From Prorocentrum cordatum (taxonomy: Eukaryota > Sar > Dinophyceae > Prorocentrales > Prorocentraceae), in assembly GCA_963575745.1 (NCBI GenBank), contig CAUYUJ010004347.1, positions 10,001 through 74,000 of the forward strand: a stretch of 64,000 nucleotides of DNA. The letters run 5' to 3'. Position 1 is the stretch's first letter. Each line of letters begins with the position of its first letter. The notes under the pieces are model-generated. The model was not told where the DNA came from. It did no database searches and worked only from the letters and a program-made list of their open reading frames with translations. Shown here one piece after another: positions 42,476-53,298 of this stretch. Both the position numbers and the translations under genes were made by a program.

Positions 42476-43072
42476 CAATTTCGACCCCCCAGAAATTTTG
42501 ATACCCCTCCCAGGAGACGCTGAGCAGGTTGATTTTCGGCCCCCCCCTTCGCGCGTTCTACAACAAGGAACAGCAAGCACCATAAAGCAATATTGTAACA
42601 GTGGGAACTGGAAACTGGAACTGGCGCAGGGAACAGCAAATCCTCGACCTACAGCCTGGTGGCCCCACAAGGGTTTTTGTTCCCGGAAAGGGCGCAGGCC
42701 CAGGGTTCTCTTTTAGTAGGTAAACCTGTCCCCGGTGCCTCAACTGAGGTGGGCCGGCGGATTCTTTCCTTGATAAATATCGAGGTCGAGGTGGGCCGGC
42801 GGATTAGAATTTGAGGATGTCTCAGGCGAAACGCTTGTTTTTGAAATCCCGATCGATCAATCACAGGGTGCGGGCCACTCTTTCGTGTGTTGAGGATGTC
42901 TCGAGCGAAACGCTTGCTCCGCAGAGTTACCGAGGATGTCTCGAGCGAATCGCTTGTTTTGTAGAACTTGAGGGATCTGGGCGCCCCAGAGATTTGCTTT
43001 CTCCAGGTGCACGAACCCGTGTGTTTTTACGAATGTGCCTGTAGATTTGCCTTCTCCAGGTGTACGAATCCA
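42476..43072. other. No gene seen; fragments of the 148 bp satellite
   Basis: GAGGATGTCTCGAGCGAAACG occurs at about 42892 with variants at 42812 and 42932. It is the reverse complement of the CGCCTCGCNNGAGACATCCTC part of the 28.8-30.1 kb satellite. Confidence 0.6.
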
Positions 43073-43485
43073 CACCCCAGCACGACCACATCCCAGCACG
43101 ACCACACCCCAGCACGACCCCACCCCAGCACGACCCCACCCCAGCACGACCAAACCCCAGCACGATCACACCCCAGCATTACCCCACCCCAGCACGAGAC
43201 CCCACCCCAGCAAGACCATCACCCAGCCCGACCACACCCCAGCACGACCACACCCCAGCACGACCCCACCCCAGCACGACCCCACCCCAGCACGACCAAA
43301 CCCCAGCACGACCACGCCCCAGCATTACCCCACCACAGCACGACCTCACCCCAGCAAGACCATCACCCAGCACGACCACACCCCAGCACGACCTCACCAC
43401 AGCACGACCACACCCCAGCACGACCACGCCCCAGCACGACCACGCCCCAGCACGACCACGCCCCAGCACGACCACCCCCCAGCAC
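43073..43485. repeat. Minisatellite, 16 bp unit (CACGACCACACCCCAG), left block
   Basis: About 25 units with ACCCCACC variants. The same repeat in the same orientation resumes at 44704-44790 after the inserted element. Confidence 0.9.
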
Positions 43486-44703
43486 GGAAAGAGCGTGTTC
43501 TACCGCTGCTGGCGGAAAACCGGGGGGGGTCACTACCGGTTCGAACCCCTCCCCCCCCCCCCTCCGGAAAACCGGGGGGGGTCACTACCGGTTCGAACCC
43601 CTCCCCCCGCCCCCCCCAGCTCATCATGAAAAGGGGGCGGGGGTCACTACCGGTTCGAACCCCTCCCCCCCCCCCCTCGAAAACCGAGGGGGGTCACTAC
43701 TGGTTCGAACCCCCCCTCTCCCCTCGAAAACCGAGTGGGGGTGCGGACAGTGGTGGGGAAGGTGTTGGTGGGGACAGTGGTGAGGGGATAGCGGGACAGT
43801 GGTGGGGACAGTGGGACAGTGGGACAGTGGTGGGGACGGTAGTGGTGGGGACAGTGGTGGGGACAATGGTGGGAACAGGGGGGGACAGTGGACAGTGGTG
43901 GTGACGGTGGTGGTGGGGACAGTGGTGTGGGGACAATGGGAATGAGGTGGAAACAGTGGGACAGTGGAGGGTACAATGGTGGTGGGGACAGTGGTGAAGG
44001 CGGTGGCGAGGACGGCGGTGGGACAATGGGACAGAGGTACAGTGGGGACAGTGGTGGGGACAGTGGGGACAGTGGTGGGAACAGTGGGACAGCTCAGTGG
44101 GACAGCGGAGGAGTCAGTGGGACAGTGGGGACAGTGGGGATAGTCGGGCAGTGGTTGGGGCCGTGGAGACAGTGGGGAGAGTGGAACCGTGGTGGGAACA
44201 GTTCTGGGGACAGCGGGGACAGTGCGACAGTGGTGGGGGCACTGGTGGGGACAGTAGGGGCGGTGGTGGAACCAGTGGGGACAGTGGTGGTGAGGACAGT
44301 GGTGCTGGGAACACCAGTGGGGGATGTGATGCGGACGGTGGTGGGGACCGGGAGTCGTTTGCTGGCGGTGAGTAGGGGGGGGGGGGGGGGGGGTTCGAAC
44401 CGGTAGTGACCCCCCGTTTTCCGGACCCGAAGGGGGGGGGGGGGTTCGATAGTGACCCCCTCCGGGGGGAGGGGGGGGGGAGGGGTTCGAACCGGTAGTG
44501 GCCCCCCCCCTTTTCGAGCGGGAGGGGGGGGGGGGAGGGGTTAGGGGAGGGGGGGGGTTTTGCCGGGGAGAGGGGGGGGGGGGGGGGGAGGGGTTCCAGC
44601 AGGGGGGGGGGATTTTCGGAGGGGGGGGGGGGGCGACCCCCGGGTTCCGGAGGAAAAGGTTGGCAATTTTCCACAGTAAAGCGGCGGTGGATCACGCTCT
44701 CTC
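43486..44703. mobile_element. Foldback-like element of about 1.2 kb inside the minisatellite
   Basis: The left end GGAAAGAGCGTGTTCTACCGC is complementary to the right-end GGTGGATCACGCTCTCTC. The left arm (43510-43735) is four to five units of GGGTCACTACCGGTTCGAAC plus C runs. The right arm (44375-44660) is the reverse: G runs plus GTTCGAACCGGTAGTGACCC. The centre (43740-44345) is a GGGGACAGTGG minisatellite. Inverted arms made of tandem subunits around a central loop are the defining layout of foldback transposons. No transposase is encoded. Confidence 0.75.
43740..44345. repeat. GGGGACAGTGGTG minisatellite, loop of the foldback element
   Basis: Units of 12-15 bases around GGGACAGTGG, with drift. 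Confidence 0.9.
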
Positions 44704-44790
44704 CCAGCACGACTACCCCCCCACCACGACCACCCCCCAGCACGACCACCCCCCAGCACGACCACACCCGAGTAAGACCACTCGCCAGCA
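44704..44790. repeat. Minisatellite, 16 bp unit, right block
   Basis: CCAGCACGACCACCCC units continuing the 43073-43485 array. Confidence 0.85.
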
Positions 44791-44828
44791 CGACCACACC
44801 GCCTTGGTTGAGTGGTTGCCTGTCGTCG

Positions 44829-44955
44829 TGGAATGTTTCGTGGGGTATCTCGTGGAATGTTTCGCGGGGTGTCTCGTGGAATGTTTCCAGGAAAACGTTG
44901 AAAACGGTCGCCCGTGTCTCGTGGAATGTTTCGCGGGGTGTCTCGTGAAAGTGCC
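44829..44955. repeat. Minisatellite of about 24 bp (GGAATGTTTCGCGGGGTGTC)
   Basis: Five to six units with GTCTCGTGGAATGTTTC as the most constant word. Confidence 0.85.
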
Positions 44956-45570
44956 CGTCGCCCAATACGGTGTCGTGAAAACGTTTCCATGCATGCGGTT
45001 CTATATCCCTTTCCGGGTTCGTGGGTCCATCATGTTTCAAACTCACTCAAGCAATCTTCGCGGCCATGCTTGGTTAATCTATCCTCTGGTGTGGTGCTGT
45101 GGTCAGGTGACAGCGGCGTCCACTGGGCAAGTTAACAAATCCTCTGGTCCGACGTCAGACGAACAGTTGTATGTCTGAAGTGATACAGACAGGTTGCGTG
45201 ACACATACCATACATGGTGAGAAGATGCGAACAGCAATGTCGTAATACTCGTGATAAGGTACAGCGGTGCTGGCCCACGCCGGTGGCGTGAGCTAGGGAC
45301 GGCGGGGGAGGAAGCACGGGTACCACGCCCGCTCCATGGTTCAGCGCGTGGACGATGTCTACAGAGTTGGCAGGGGGGGCGGAGAACCCCGGGGGGCCCA
45401 GGGACGGGCCCAAGAGAAAGGGAGGGAGGGAGGGGGGGGAGGGGAGAGCACGAACAACATGCCGCCCAGGCGTCAACCTGCCGACCTGGAGTGTCTGAAC
45501 GGCGTCCAGTTCACGCTCACGTGACGTCCGGCCGCGTCTGGCGGCGCGTTGGCTTCAACTCTTTCCAAGA
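44956..45570. other. Between minisatellite and LINE; no gene seen
   Basis: Would contain the 3' UTR of the LINE on the minus strand. I could not identify a poly(A) or tandem tail. Confidence 0.4.
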
Positions 45571-46010
45571 CTAAGTTGCACACCGAATCCGCATCTGAGA
45601 GTTGAACTCACGGTGCACGTGGTCAATGCGTACCTCGATGACGGACTGGAGATTTCGCAACCGCCGCAATGCGGCCAACGTGCGCTCGTAAGCCAGCCTC
45701 AGCGTTGTCGACGTGCATTTCCAGCTGTAGCTGAGCTGACGGGCCACCACCAGAGAATCCAGCAAGAAGCAGATCCGCGGAGCAGGGTTTATCAAGGCAT
45801 GCTGAACGGAGAGCTGCACCCCTGCATACTAGTCCTCGTTGTTGGTGGACTCTCCGAGGTGCATCCCGCAGCTCGCGACTACACGTCTGCCGCCGTCTTG
45901 ACAGCGGATGCTGCCACACAATGCTCGGCGCGGCCCTGCGGCCCCTTGACGGCGGGCGGCCCCGTCGGAGGCATACACCACCCACCCCGTGTCAAATGTG
46001 GGCGCGACCC
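45571..46010 (-). pseudogene. LINE RNase H domain with a premature TAG
   Basis: The frame reads GWVVYASDGAARRQG (first catalytic Asp), GESTNNED, then TAG at about 45829-45831, then YAGVQLSVQHALINPAP, ICFLLDSLVVARQLSYSW (Asp of the DS motif) and HVHREFN. The pattern Asp, NNxx-Glu, LLDS, RExN is the RNase H order. The stop falls directly after the NNED motif. The final Asp expected after RExN appears replaced (SQM). The domain would degrade RNA in the RNA-cDNA hybrid. Confidence 0.75.
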
Positions 46011-46032
46011 TCGCTCTCGCCCCGCGCCTCTC

Positions 46033-46699
46033 TCATCGCGTGAGCTCATGGGGGCTACCAGCCAACCATGGATCATCACTGAAACGCCGCACGTGGCGAA
46101 GCATGTCGTCTTGAGAGAAGAATTGGTGGCCTTGCACGAGCAACCGACGCAGCCGTGCCATGGCACTCGTGAACGCCATCACCTGCTGGATTTCCGAGCC
46201 GCCCCCTAGTTGCGCTTGGAGCCACAACTGTGGAATTGTCAACCGGGCATGCTCGGGAGACATGTTGTTGCGCAGGGATTGCACGACCACACAAGTGTCA
46301 CGATGCGCAACGCTATCGCTAGCAGGCGAATGGCAGAAAGGGCATGGTAACACGTCCATGCTCCAAGCCTGACACGGGTGCCATGCGGTGCGTTGTCATC
46401 TCACCGTTTAACAGCCTTCGCATGAACGCAATCCGATGCTCGCCCGGCACAGTGGAGGGAATGCTGGACAAGGCGAATTGCCCCGGCTGCCACCGCATCC
46501 CTCGGTCAGCCAGCAGGGCCTCGACTAACTGCCGTGCAATGGGCATCTCAGCTGTGTGCATCCTCTGGTACAACAGACGATACACACTGAACGTGCGAGC
46601 GCGTCCGACCGAACGGCTTTGGGTTTCACTCAGAACCTCCGTCACTGAGTACCCTGTGATGCTGTAAAACACACGGTATGCCAAAGCAAAGGATGTCAT
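46033..46699 (-). pseudogene. LINE region between RT and RNase H, with zinc knuckle
   Basis: Two overlapping frames. The first (46319-46699) reads MTSFALAYRVFYSITG and RMHTAEMPIARQLVEALLAD. The second (46033-46359) carries CPFCHSPASDSVAHRDTC, a Cx2Cx9Hx3C pattern at 46291-46344 like the zinc-binding motif found after the RT in many LINEs. It is followed by VMAFTSAMARLRRLL and the start of the RNase H part after a frame change. The knuckle probably binds RNA or DNA target. Confidence 0.7.
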
Positions 46700-46738
46700 T
46701 GGTCTAAGCCCAGTCGTTTCTCCAACATTCCGCGCCCA

Positions 46739-48237
46739 TTAATCAACCTGAGACGTGTCCAAGCACCCCGAGTTTTCTAGCCGGAGCGCCACGGCAATGA
46801 GATGCGCAATGTTCTCTAAGTAGGGATCGACGGCCTCGACCAACGTTTTGAACAAGCCTTTCGCGTGGCCAAAGACAGGAAACGGACACCAACGCACCCT
46901 CTCTAGGATTGACAATGCCACCTCTCGAATGGTATTCATGCTCCTGTCGTCCAGCAACACATATGTGCTCACGTACGACAGCTAAGGCCAACTGAACACG
47001 TTCCAAGCCAGCACGCGGGTGGCAAGACTCGCGCGCACGCTCCTGAGGGCCGCTAGACGCGCCCGGAGCTTATTCAGCGGTTCTTGCACCACGTCTTGTA
47101 CTGTGGTGTCCGGGCCAAACCAAAACCCTTAAGATTTGTGTTTGCAAACGATTTGGGGAGTTGGCCACAAGTGAGCAAGCTGGTTGGTTTCGTCCTGGGC
47201 CAGGGCTTTGTTCGGAATCCGAACAGTCTTCTATCCGTTAATGGACTGCCCCGAAGCGCTCTCAAACTCGTGAATGAGACCGTTTACCAACAGCAGAGAA
47301 CCAGCGATGCAAATGTCTAGTGTCCAATCGTCGCAAAAAGCCCCAAACCTCGGACATGCCTGGCAATCGACTCGATCCCCACAGGAATGGGTCAACAGTT
47401 TCATGTACAAGAACGCACTCAGCGGGTGGCCCTGGCTGAACCCAGCGCGCAAATGCACTGCAGGGAATACATCGCATTCGAAACTCAAAAATGCGCTGTT
47501 CTTATGCATCAATTGTTGGATGCCGTGCACAGGGTTCTCAGGCAGCCGGGCCCGTCTGAGTATTGCAACCGTACTCTCCCAAGACATCAGATTGAAACCT
47601 GTGCTGCAATCCAAGAACAACAGATAACGCAATGTTGTCCTGTCCCGCTGTGCCCGCATGATGGCTTTACAAATTCCGATGACGTTTCGCTCAATTTGCC
47701 CTCTGGTCACGAAGGGCTGTTGTCTTCGCTTCAACTGCGCAGCGCAAGCGCGATCTAGTATGCGGACGAGCATACGACCAATAATCTTCGCGTCCTCATT
47801 GGACAGCTCAAGATCGCGGACCCGTCTGACGTCGTCTGCGCCTTCTGTCTTCGGTAGGGCAACCACAGAAGATCTGTCAGGTGATCGGGAGCGCTGTGTC
47901 TGCCTGCAGTTCGCTCGTCGAATGTTGCAGTAAACGCCGACGCGAGCACGCTGGCATGAAGTTTACATGATCTCCCTCTCACTCCAGTTGTTCCCGGGGT
48001 CTCATTGCTAGAAATACTTAGCAAAATGTCGACGACCTCGCTATGCGACAATGCTTGCGCAGCCCCGCTAAGATCAAGATCCCAATTTCGAAGCAAGCCT
48101 TGAAATTTGCTTGCATCACCTCTTGGGGATCCTTGTCTACGCAGAGCCTCACGGCGAAATATCCCGGCTATGTCCCGATTGCCCTCTGCGTGCGTTTGTG
48201 TATCTTCGTCCCATAATCTCTCAATGTGGACGATCAT
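46739..48237 (-). pseudogene. LINE reverse transcriptase domain, frameshifted
   Basis: Several frames join to give a full RT order. NETPGTTGVRGRSCKLHASV (48040-48000) corresponds to the xxPGxDG motif. VALPKTEGADDVRRVRDLEL, then SNEDAKIIG, gives the LPK/RPI block at 47780-47866. LLFLDCSTGF holds the first catalytic Asp (47611-47609). AGFSQGHPLSAFLY is the QGxPLS block (47446-47405). FCDD at 47338-47327 replaces the usual YADD but keeps both Asp. SASGQSING follows, then in other frames KxxGFWFGPDT and the thumb (LSYVSTYVLLDDRSMNTIRE) to about 46740. All three catalytic Asp residues are retained, but frame breaks at about 47866, 47230 and 46980 inactivate the copy. It would have copied LINE RNA at the nicked target. 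Confidence 0.85.
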
Positions 48238-48265
48238 CCATGTGTGCCTGTTTTCAAGGACGTCA

Positions 48266-49607
48266 CTATCGAATCATGCGGCTTGGAACCCCGAAGAGTG
48301 GCCCCCGCCGCGACACGGTCCCCAGTGCAGCGGGGGACTCTTGGTATTGAGCTTCTTGGTGGGCCTGCTCTCGGACAACGTCCTCATGGAGCTCGCGGAG
48401 CAGGTCCAGCACCTGAGACGGCTCGAGCAATCGAACAAAGCTGCAATTCATGTCAATTTCAACTCTGGCCTTAGATCGGTAGTCAGGGCAAGCAGACATC
48501 CACCGCGCGAACTGCACGGGAGTTACATTGCGGCCCTCCCGGGCAGAGACATACATCGCCAGCGCAATTTCAAACCTATGCGACGCGAGCTGCGCAACAT
48601 ATCGGCCTTCTTCCAAATATGATTTTGCACATGCTTGCGCCAAGTCGCGACACTCACAGAATCCTTGCAGGCCCAGCGAACGGCGCGCCCGCCACTGCTC
48701 AATTGCCTCAGACAATTCAGCCAAGAACACGCTGTCATAGACGAGCCATTGGGGCATCGGCGGAGTCACCGCTGCTTCGCGGAGTCTTCTCTGCCGCCGC
48801 GTCCGCCAGCGAAAGCAGACAGCCACGGGCAAGTGATCGGAAGCGTGCGCATGAGGGACGTCCCGCACTAGGTGAACATATTGCTGCCGATGCGCATGCC
48901 TCAACCGATCACACCCGACCCGTGCAAAATCTAGCACTTCCGCGATCCACCATTTCTCACCGGAGCTGCAGTGACCAGCCCTCTGGAAGGTGAAATCAGC
49001 AAGTTCGCCTGATTCTGGAGCTCCAATGCATTGTAAAAATGAACCCCCAGCGTCCAGAATTGGCATGCTCGGGTGCCACGCTGCAGCAACTGAGGATGAA
49101 TCTTGGTCAGACTCAACGACAAAGTTTCTGTCCCCTCCTACACTGCACTGAAGACAAGCATGCCCGGAGCTGCTCAGCCCGGGTTGTGCTGGAGTGACTG
49201 TTCACATACAGCCGAGTGGCGCCTCCGACCGTGTACCAGAAGCCGTGGGCAGCCCATTCCACAATAACAACATCGTGGGAGTGGAACTCCTGCGTGTCTT
49301 GTAGCCCAGCTTCCACAAGCAGAGCTTCTGAGACAAACAGGGCCAGCCCTGGGAAAGAGCCATCACAGTGGAACAACGTGCGTTCAGCAGCGATGTGAGA
49401 GAAACACATGTCGTATGCAACGGCACTGGAATTGCGCAGTTCGGAGAAGCCTACGATGTCGTACCCATCGCACAGAAACCTAGCGTCAGCCGTCTTACGT
49501 GAGTGAACAATTTGGTCTGACATTCCTAAGAAGTGCAGGTTATAGAAAGCAGCGGTAGCAAAATCGGGATCTGCCCCCGTCAATTGGGTCGCTCGTTCCA
49601 TCATCAT
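48266..49607 (-). pseudogene. LINE AP-type endonuclease domain and linker
   Basis: YNLHFLGMSD near the start, CDGYDIVGFSELRN with the catalytic Glu, GLALFVSEALL, YVNSHSSTTRAEQLRACLSS, then after a frame change at about 49120 GDRNFVVESD (the GDxN motif), EVLDFARVGCDRLR and ASDHLPVAVCFRW with the SDH catalytic triad part at 48841-48833. These are the ordered motifs of the exonuclease/endonuclease/phosphatase fold used by LINEs to nick target DNA. The rest of the 266-codon frame (to 48266) is a linker before the RT. Confidence 0.8.
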
Positions 49608-51170
49608 TGCGATCCGCTTTGGCCGGCGGGCGGGCCCAGGCCCCCTTCGCCAAAGGCGTTGCCGAGGGCTTTCTTGATCCCGCCTTTCCAGGCCGCTTCC
49701 GTACTCGCACTCGTATTTAACAGACCTTTTGAAAAGTTACACTCAATACTTGATGGCTTAATAACAATCCAACTCTTCGCATGGACAGTCTCGTCCTCGC
49801 TAGCTTTTTGGGGGCACGGCCATTTAGGGCAGAAACATCTGTGCTTGGAGCTGGCCTTCTGGGCCGCCGCGTTCAACGCAGCGGCCCACTGCACGGCAAC
49901 TTCATTCGCTTGCTTCATCGCCCCTGCCTCCGTGTGTTTGTTCAGTGACGAGCGTTTCCCGCTGTTTATGCCAAAATGTAATTTCGCAGCGCGGTGGTAC
50001 ACCGTAGCGCATTCTCCTTCCCTGCCCAGCCATTTACTGCGTGACACCACCGGCTCTTCAGAATACAATTGTTTCATTCTCGCGGAAGAATCCCCCAGAA
50101 CAACAAATTCGCTTACCGCTCGTTTAGGCTCAGTGCTCCCTGGACCTCCGCTGGTGACCTCCGTTATCTGCGCCACCATCCTGGCAGCGCTGGGGTCGCC
50201 ATCATCGAGGCTCTCGAACGCCCCTGGTTCTACACAGTGGTTGTCCTGTGGCCTGTGGTCCATTTTCGGCGTCCAGCATGGCATGATCAATCTCAAGCTT
50301 GCGTTCAACCGGCACTTCGTCCCGTGAGCCTCTCGAATTCGCAATTGAAGTTTCGACTTGCGCCCGCTGCAAGTCCGCCCTCAACGAGGCAAGCAACTGT
50401 TTAGACTGCAGGCGGTCATACAGCACCAGGGGTTGCTCAGCGAACATGGCATCGGCCCGCTGCACAAGGTCATGCAAATGCTCCTCTGGTACTTCCTCGG
50501 CCAACTGATCCAATGCAACTCCGCTGCAGCATTCTGGACTGCACCTCACCTGCCAAGCTCCCGAAAGTCTGGGCGTCAGGCAGGGGAGTTATGAAACGCG
50601 CCGCTCGTGGCTCTGGAATGCGCTGAACCTCCGGAAGATGGTCCTTCCGCGCGCTCGCATTTTGGCCCTTTTCGCTTAAAACTTCCTCCAAGCAAGTTGT
50701 GCCGATCAGCGACTCACCTACGCATCTGGGGACTACAACTGACAACGCGGCACAGCCTCCAGCGAAATTGAGTTGGCCTTGTGCATTGTGACTTCCATAG
50801 CAGACAAGGATCCCCTGACAGTGTCAATGTCAAGATTGGGGTCAACGCCCGAGTGCAATTTCTTATGCCCTGCTGGGACGGCGGATGATCGACGACCCCT
50901 GTCCTGAGTAGAAAACGACTGGGCGCTGTTGTTCATGCGCGGGCTAATGCGTCGCACAATGCATGAGTCACAACCGTGAATGATCTGAAAGGCCGAAATT
51001 GCCTCAACGAGTTCATCAAGGATGGCCTCAGGAGCCTGGAAAACGACCCACTGCTTTGCCTCCCTGGTGACATGCACGTGCTTATCAACAGTGAGCGGTG
51101 CAAGGTCCCGCAGCAGGTCCAAGACCCGTTCCGGCGACACGTACAAAGACATCATGGGGAGATTCTCCAC
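49604..51170 (-). pseudogene. LINE ORF1-like region, charged, several frames
   Basis: Coherent pieces in succession: MMSLYVSPERVLDLLRDLAP (50733-51170); AARFITPLPDAQTFGSLAGE (50470-50745); QLAEEVPEEHLHDLVQRADA with QLLASLRADLQRAQVE (50202-50549, coiled-coil-like); FESLDDGDPSAARMVAQITE to CFCPKWPC (49604-50344). The last abuts the endonuclease with an overlap of four bases, ATGA-like, in a different frame. A nucleic-acid-binding role is inferred from position only. Confidence 0.55.
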
Positions 51171-51352
51171 TCGAGTCCGCCATACAAATGCTCCACACGA
51201 CCGTGCATGATTCGCCAGGGGCTCGGCGCGTGCAGGCTTTCATGTAAACGAGTGCCGATGCATTCCGTCGCGCTTCTGCCGGAATATTGGTTCTATGGTG
51301 CCGACGTTGGCCAGTTTCTCTAACAGTGCGGGTCGCACGTCGGATTGCACCG

Positions 51353-52268
51353 TTATTTTACACGGTCTCTCAATATTATATGAACAGCGCATGCCTGCAC
51401 GAGTCCCTTTCGAGTCAGAACGTCGTGGACAGAAATTGGGATCGTAAATGTTTCAACTGCCTGCACCGCGCTCAACAAAAACACATACAAGTATGACGAG
51501 ATGCTATGCTGCAAACGGTCTTGCCACCTACCCGCGCGTTTCACTATCTGCAAGTGGCGTAAAGCACAACAGAAGACACGCGAGGACAAGCCATTAGAAG
51601 GCGCAGCCAAGGCATGCACGGGGTCTCCGTAGAAGCCATTGGGGCTCTGGATGACGTCGGAGACCCACACGTTGGCATTGCAATTCAACAATAGGTTTTT
51701 CAATGATCGCTTCAGAATTGGAGCAGAGCTCCGGTGAACCCACACTCCCGTAGCTCCTTGGGCAATCAATTTGTCAAACTGCTCGTAGTCGTCATCTCTG
51801 TATTTGGGAAGGTCGGTGCGGAGCAATCGTTAAACCATTCTTCCGGGACAAACGATGCAGGCAATGGGAAGCTTCCGTCAGGGTTGCAACAGGACATGTT
51901 CTAGTCTGGCACCGGGTCTCGCCGTGGTTTCGATCACGCTGTACCTGGGCACGTCCACCACTGGGCGGCGCTCGCGAGTTAGATCTGACACCGCCGGGGC
52001 CGGGGTGACGAGCCTCCCCCACACGAACTCCACGCAAACCGTACCGAGAGTCCCGACTGAAGTACCATATCGTCCAAGACTGCATGGAGACGAAGGCATC
52101 CTGGCAGTGGGCAGAGAATATCACGCGTGCTGTAAGCGAGTGGTCGGGCAGGGCGGGGTGCCTACCTAACGTCGTAGATACAAGGCCTTGCATCAGAGTG
52201 TCCAGCTCCAGCGAGCCTGGGGCCAGGCCGACCGTGGACAGCCCAGCCTCGATGAAGCTCAGCGTCAC
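51353..52268 (-). pseudogene. LINE N-terminal segment with GEARHPGP motif
   Basis: The first frame (51792-52268) reads FIEAGLSTVGLAPGSLELDT, then SRDSRYGLRGVRVGEARHPG and PGG; the motif is at 51996-52016. After a frame change at about 51826 the second frame reads TDLPKYRDDDYEQFDKLIAQ, then WVHRSSAPILKRSLKNLLLN and QSPNGFYGDPVHALAAP, ending at 51353. No known domain is visible. Confidence 0.5.
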
Positions 52269-53232
52269 GGGGTCTGGAATCCGCCTGCGAGGTCAGACTG
52301 CAGTTGCCAATCGCGATGGCGCTGGTGAGCTCGAAAACAGAAGGGTTGAGGAAGGGGCCGTTCGAGAGAAGAACTGTGGGGTTGAAGACGAAGGCCCTCA
52401 GATGGATCGTCATTGCCATGCCGAACAAACTGCCGTAGAGCAGCGACGTGGAGGCTTGGCAGCGGATCTGGCCGCCGACCGCCGGCCAGGCCGCCGCACG
52501 CCGGCGCTGACGGACAGCCAGTGGACTCCCTCTTCATTTGCAGCAACTGCGTCGTGCACCTGGCCAGTAGATCCTTCTTCATCTCTTCTTCTACCTCATC
52601 ATCGCCCTCGCTCCCGGAATCGACGTCTCGATGTCCGCCGGCACCGCTGCCGTGGCATCCTTTGGGATCGTTGCCGTCGGTGTTGGCCGCGCCTCCAGAA
52701 TGGAAGTGGATGCACAAGTCAACGTTAAAAAAGATCATGGAGAAGTACCTGACGAGGTGCAAGTTCCTGCCGGCCTTACCCGCAGATGCCAATACTGCCC
52801 GTGTCGCCGCACACGTCGAAAGAGGCCAGCACTCTCCTATTCTGGACGAGGAACAGGATCGCGCGTGTGGCCGTCCACGGGGATATTCCACTGTGGCAAA
52901 ACGTTGCGCTGAGCACGAGCATGTTCCGGCGGTCGCCTTCGCTGCAGCAGGATCTGGATAAAAAGAATCATACATCCCTGATTTGTCCCAAATCGGTATG
53001 AGTAAGAAGGGTCCTAGGCAGCGCCTCAAACCGGTTAGCATCATATATGAAAGTGCGCTTTGGCATCGGGACAGCCAGTTCATCACTGTCGCTGTCACTT
53101 GGCACGGGCACGTCCTCACCCCTGATGGCTACTCGGACCATGGGGGTGGCCGCGACCGCGCGCGCAGCTCGGGGCGCTCAAGCGAGCCGCAGCTGCTTGA
53201 GCCCTTGAGCCGCTGGTGGCCCCACAAGGGGG
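52269..53232. other. Possible 5' continuation of the LINE; otherwise no gene
   Basis: A minus frame (52265-53119) has a coherent part, MIFFNVDLCIHFHSGGAANT, followed by GSEGDDEVEEEMKKDLLARC at about 52560-52735. It ends with a stop next to the LINE N-terminal frame. This may be the true LINE start or an unrelated exon. Confidence 0.35.
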
Positions 53233-53298
53233 CCGGCGGACTTTTGAATATGTTTTATTTCTCGTCCAAACTCCGTCTGTCGGGGGACAAGCCCGACC
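53233..53298. mobile_element. Inverted-repeat element family A, right end
   Basis: CTCGTCCAAACTCCGTCTGT followed by CGGGGGACAAGCCCGACC matches other right ends, and TAAG follows. Confidence 0.7.

Larger units (their letters stand above)
45571..52268 (-). mobile_element. Decayed LINE (non-LTR retrotransposon) with APE endonuclease, RT, zinc knuckle and RNase H
   Basis: Minus-strand coding blocks in 5' to 3' order: N-terminal ORF with GEARHPGP (51353-52268), a charged ORF1-like part (49604-51170), AP-type endonuclease (48733-49607), reverse transcriptase (about 46740-48160), a C-terminal zinc knuckle (46291-46344) and RNase H (45571-46010). The order is that of RNase-H-bearing LINE clades. The frame changes at roughly ten points, and there is at least one nonsense codon inside a conserved domain, so this copy is inactive. 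The 5' limit is uncertain; acidic coding-like sequence on the same strand continues to about 52800. No terminal repeats are present, as expected for a LINE. Sequence composition is more complex and less repetitive than the flanks. Confidence 0.85.

Noticed and set aside
43073-43485. CRISPR-like regularly spaced repeats
   Set aside because: The 16 bp units are contiguous with no unique spacers, and the genome is eukaryotic.
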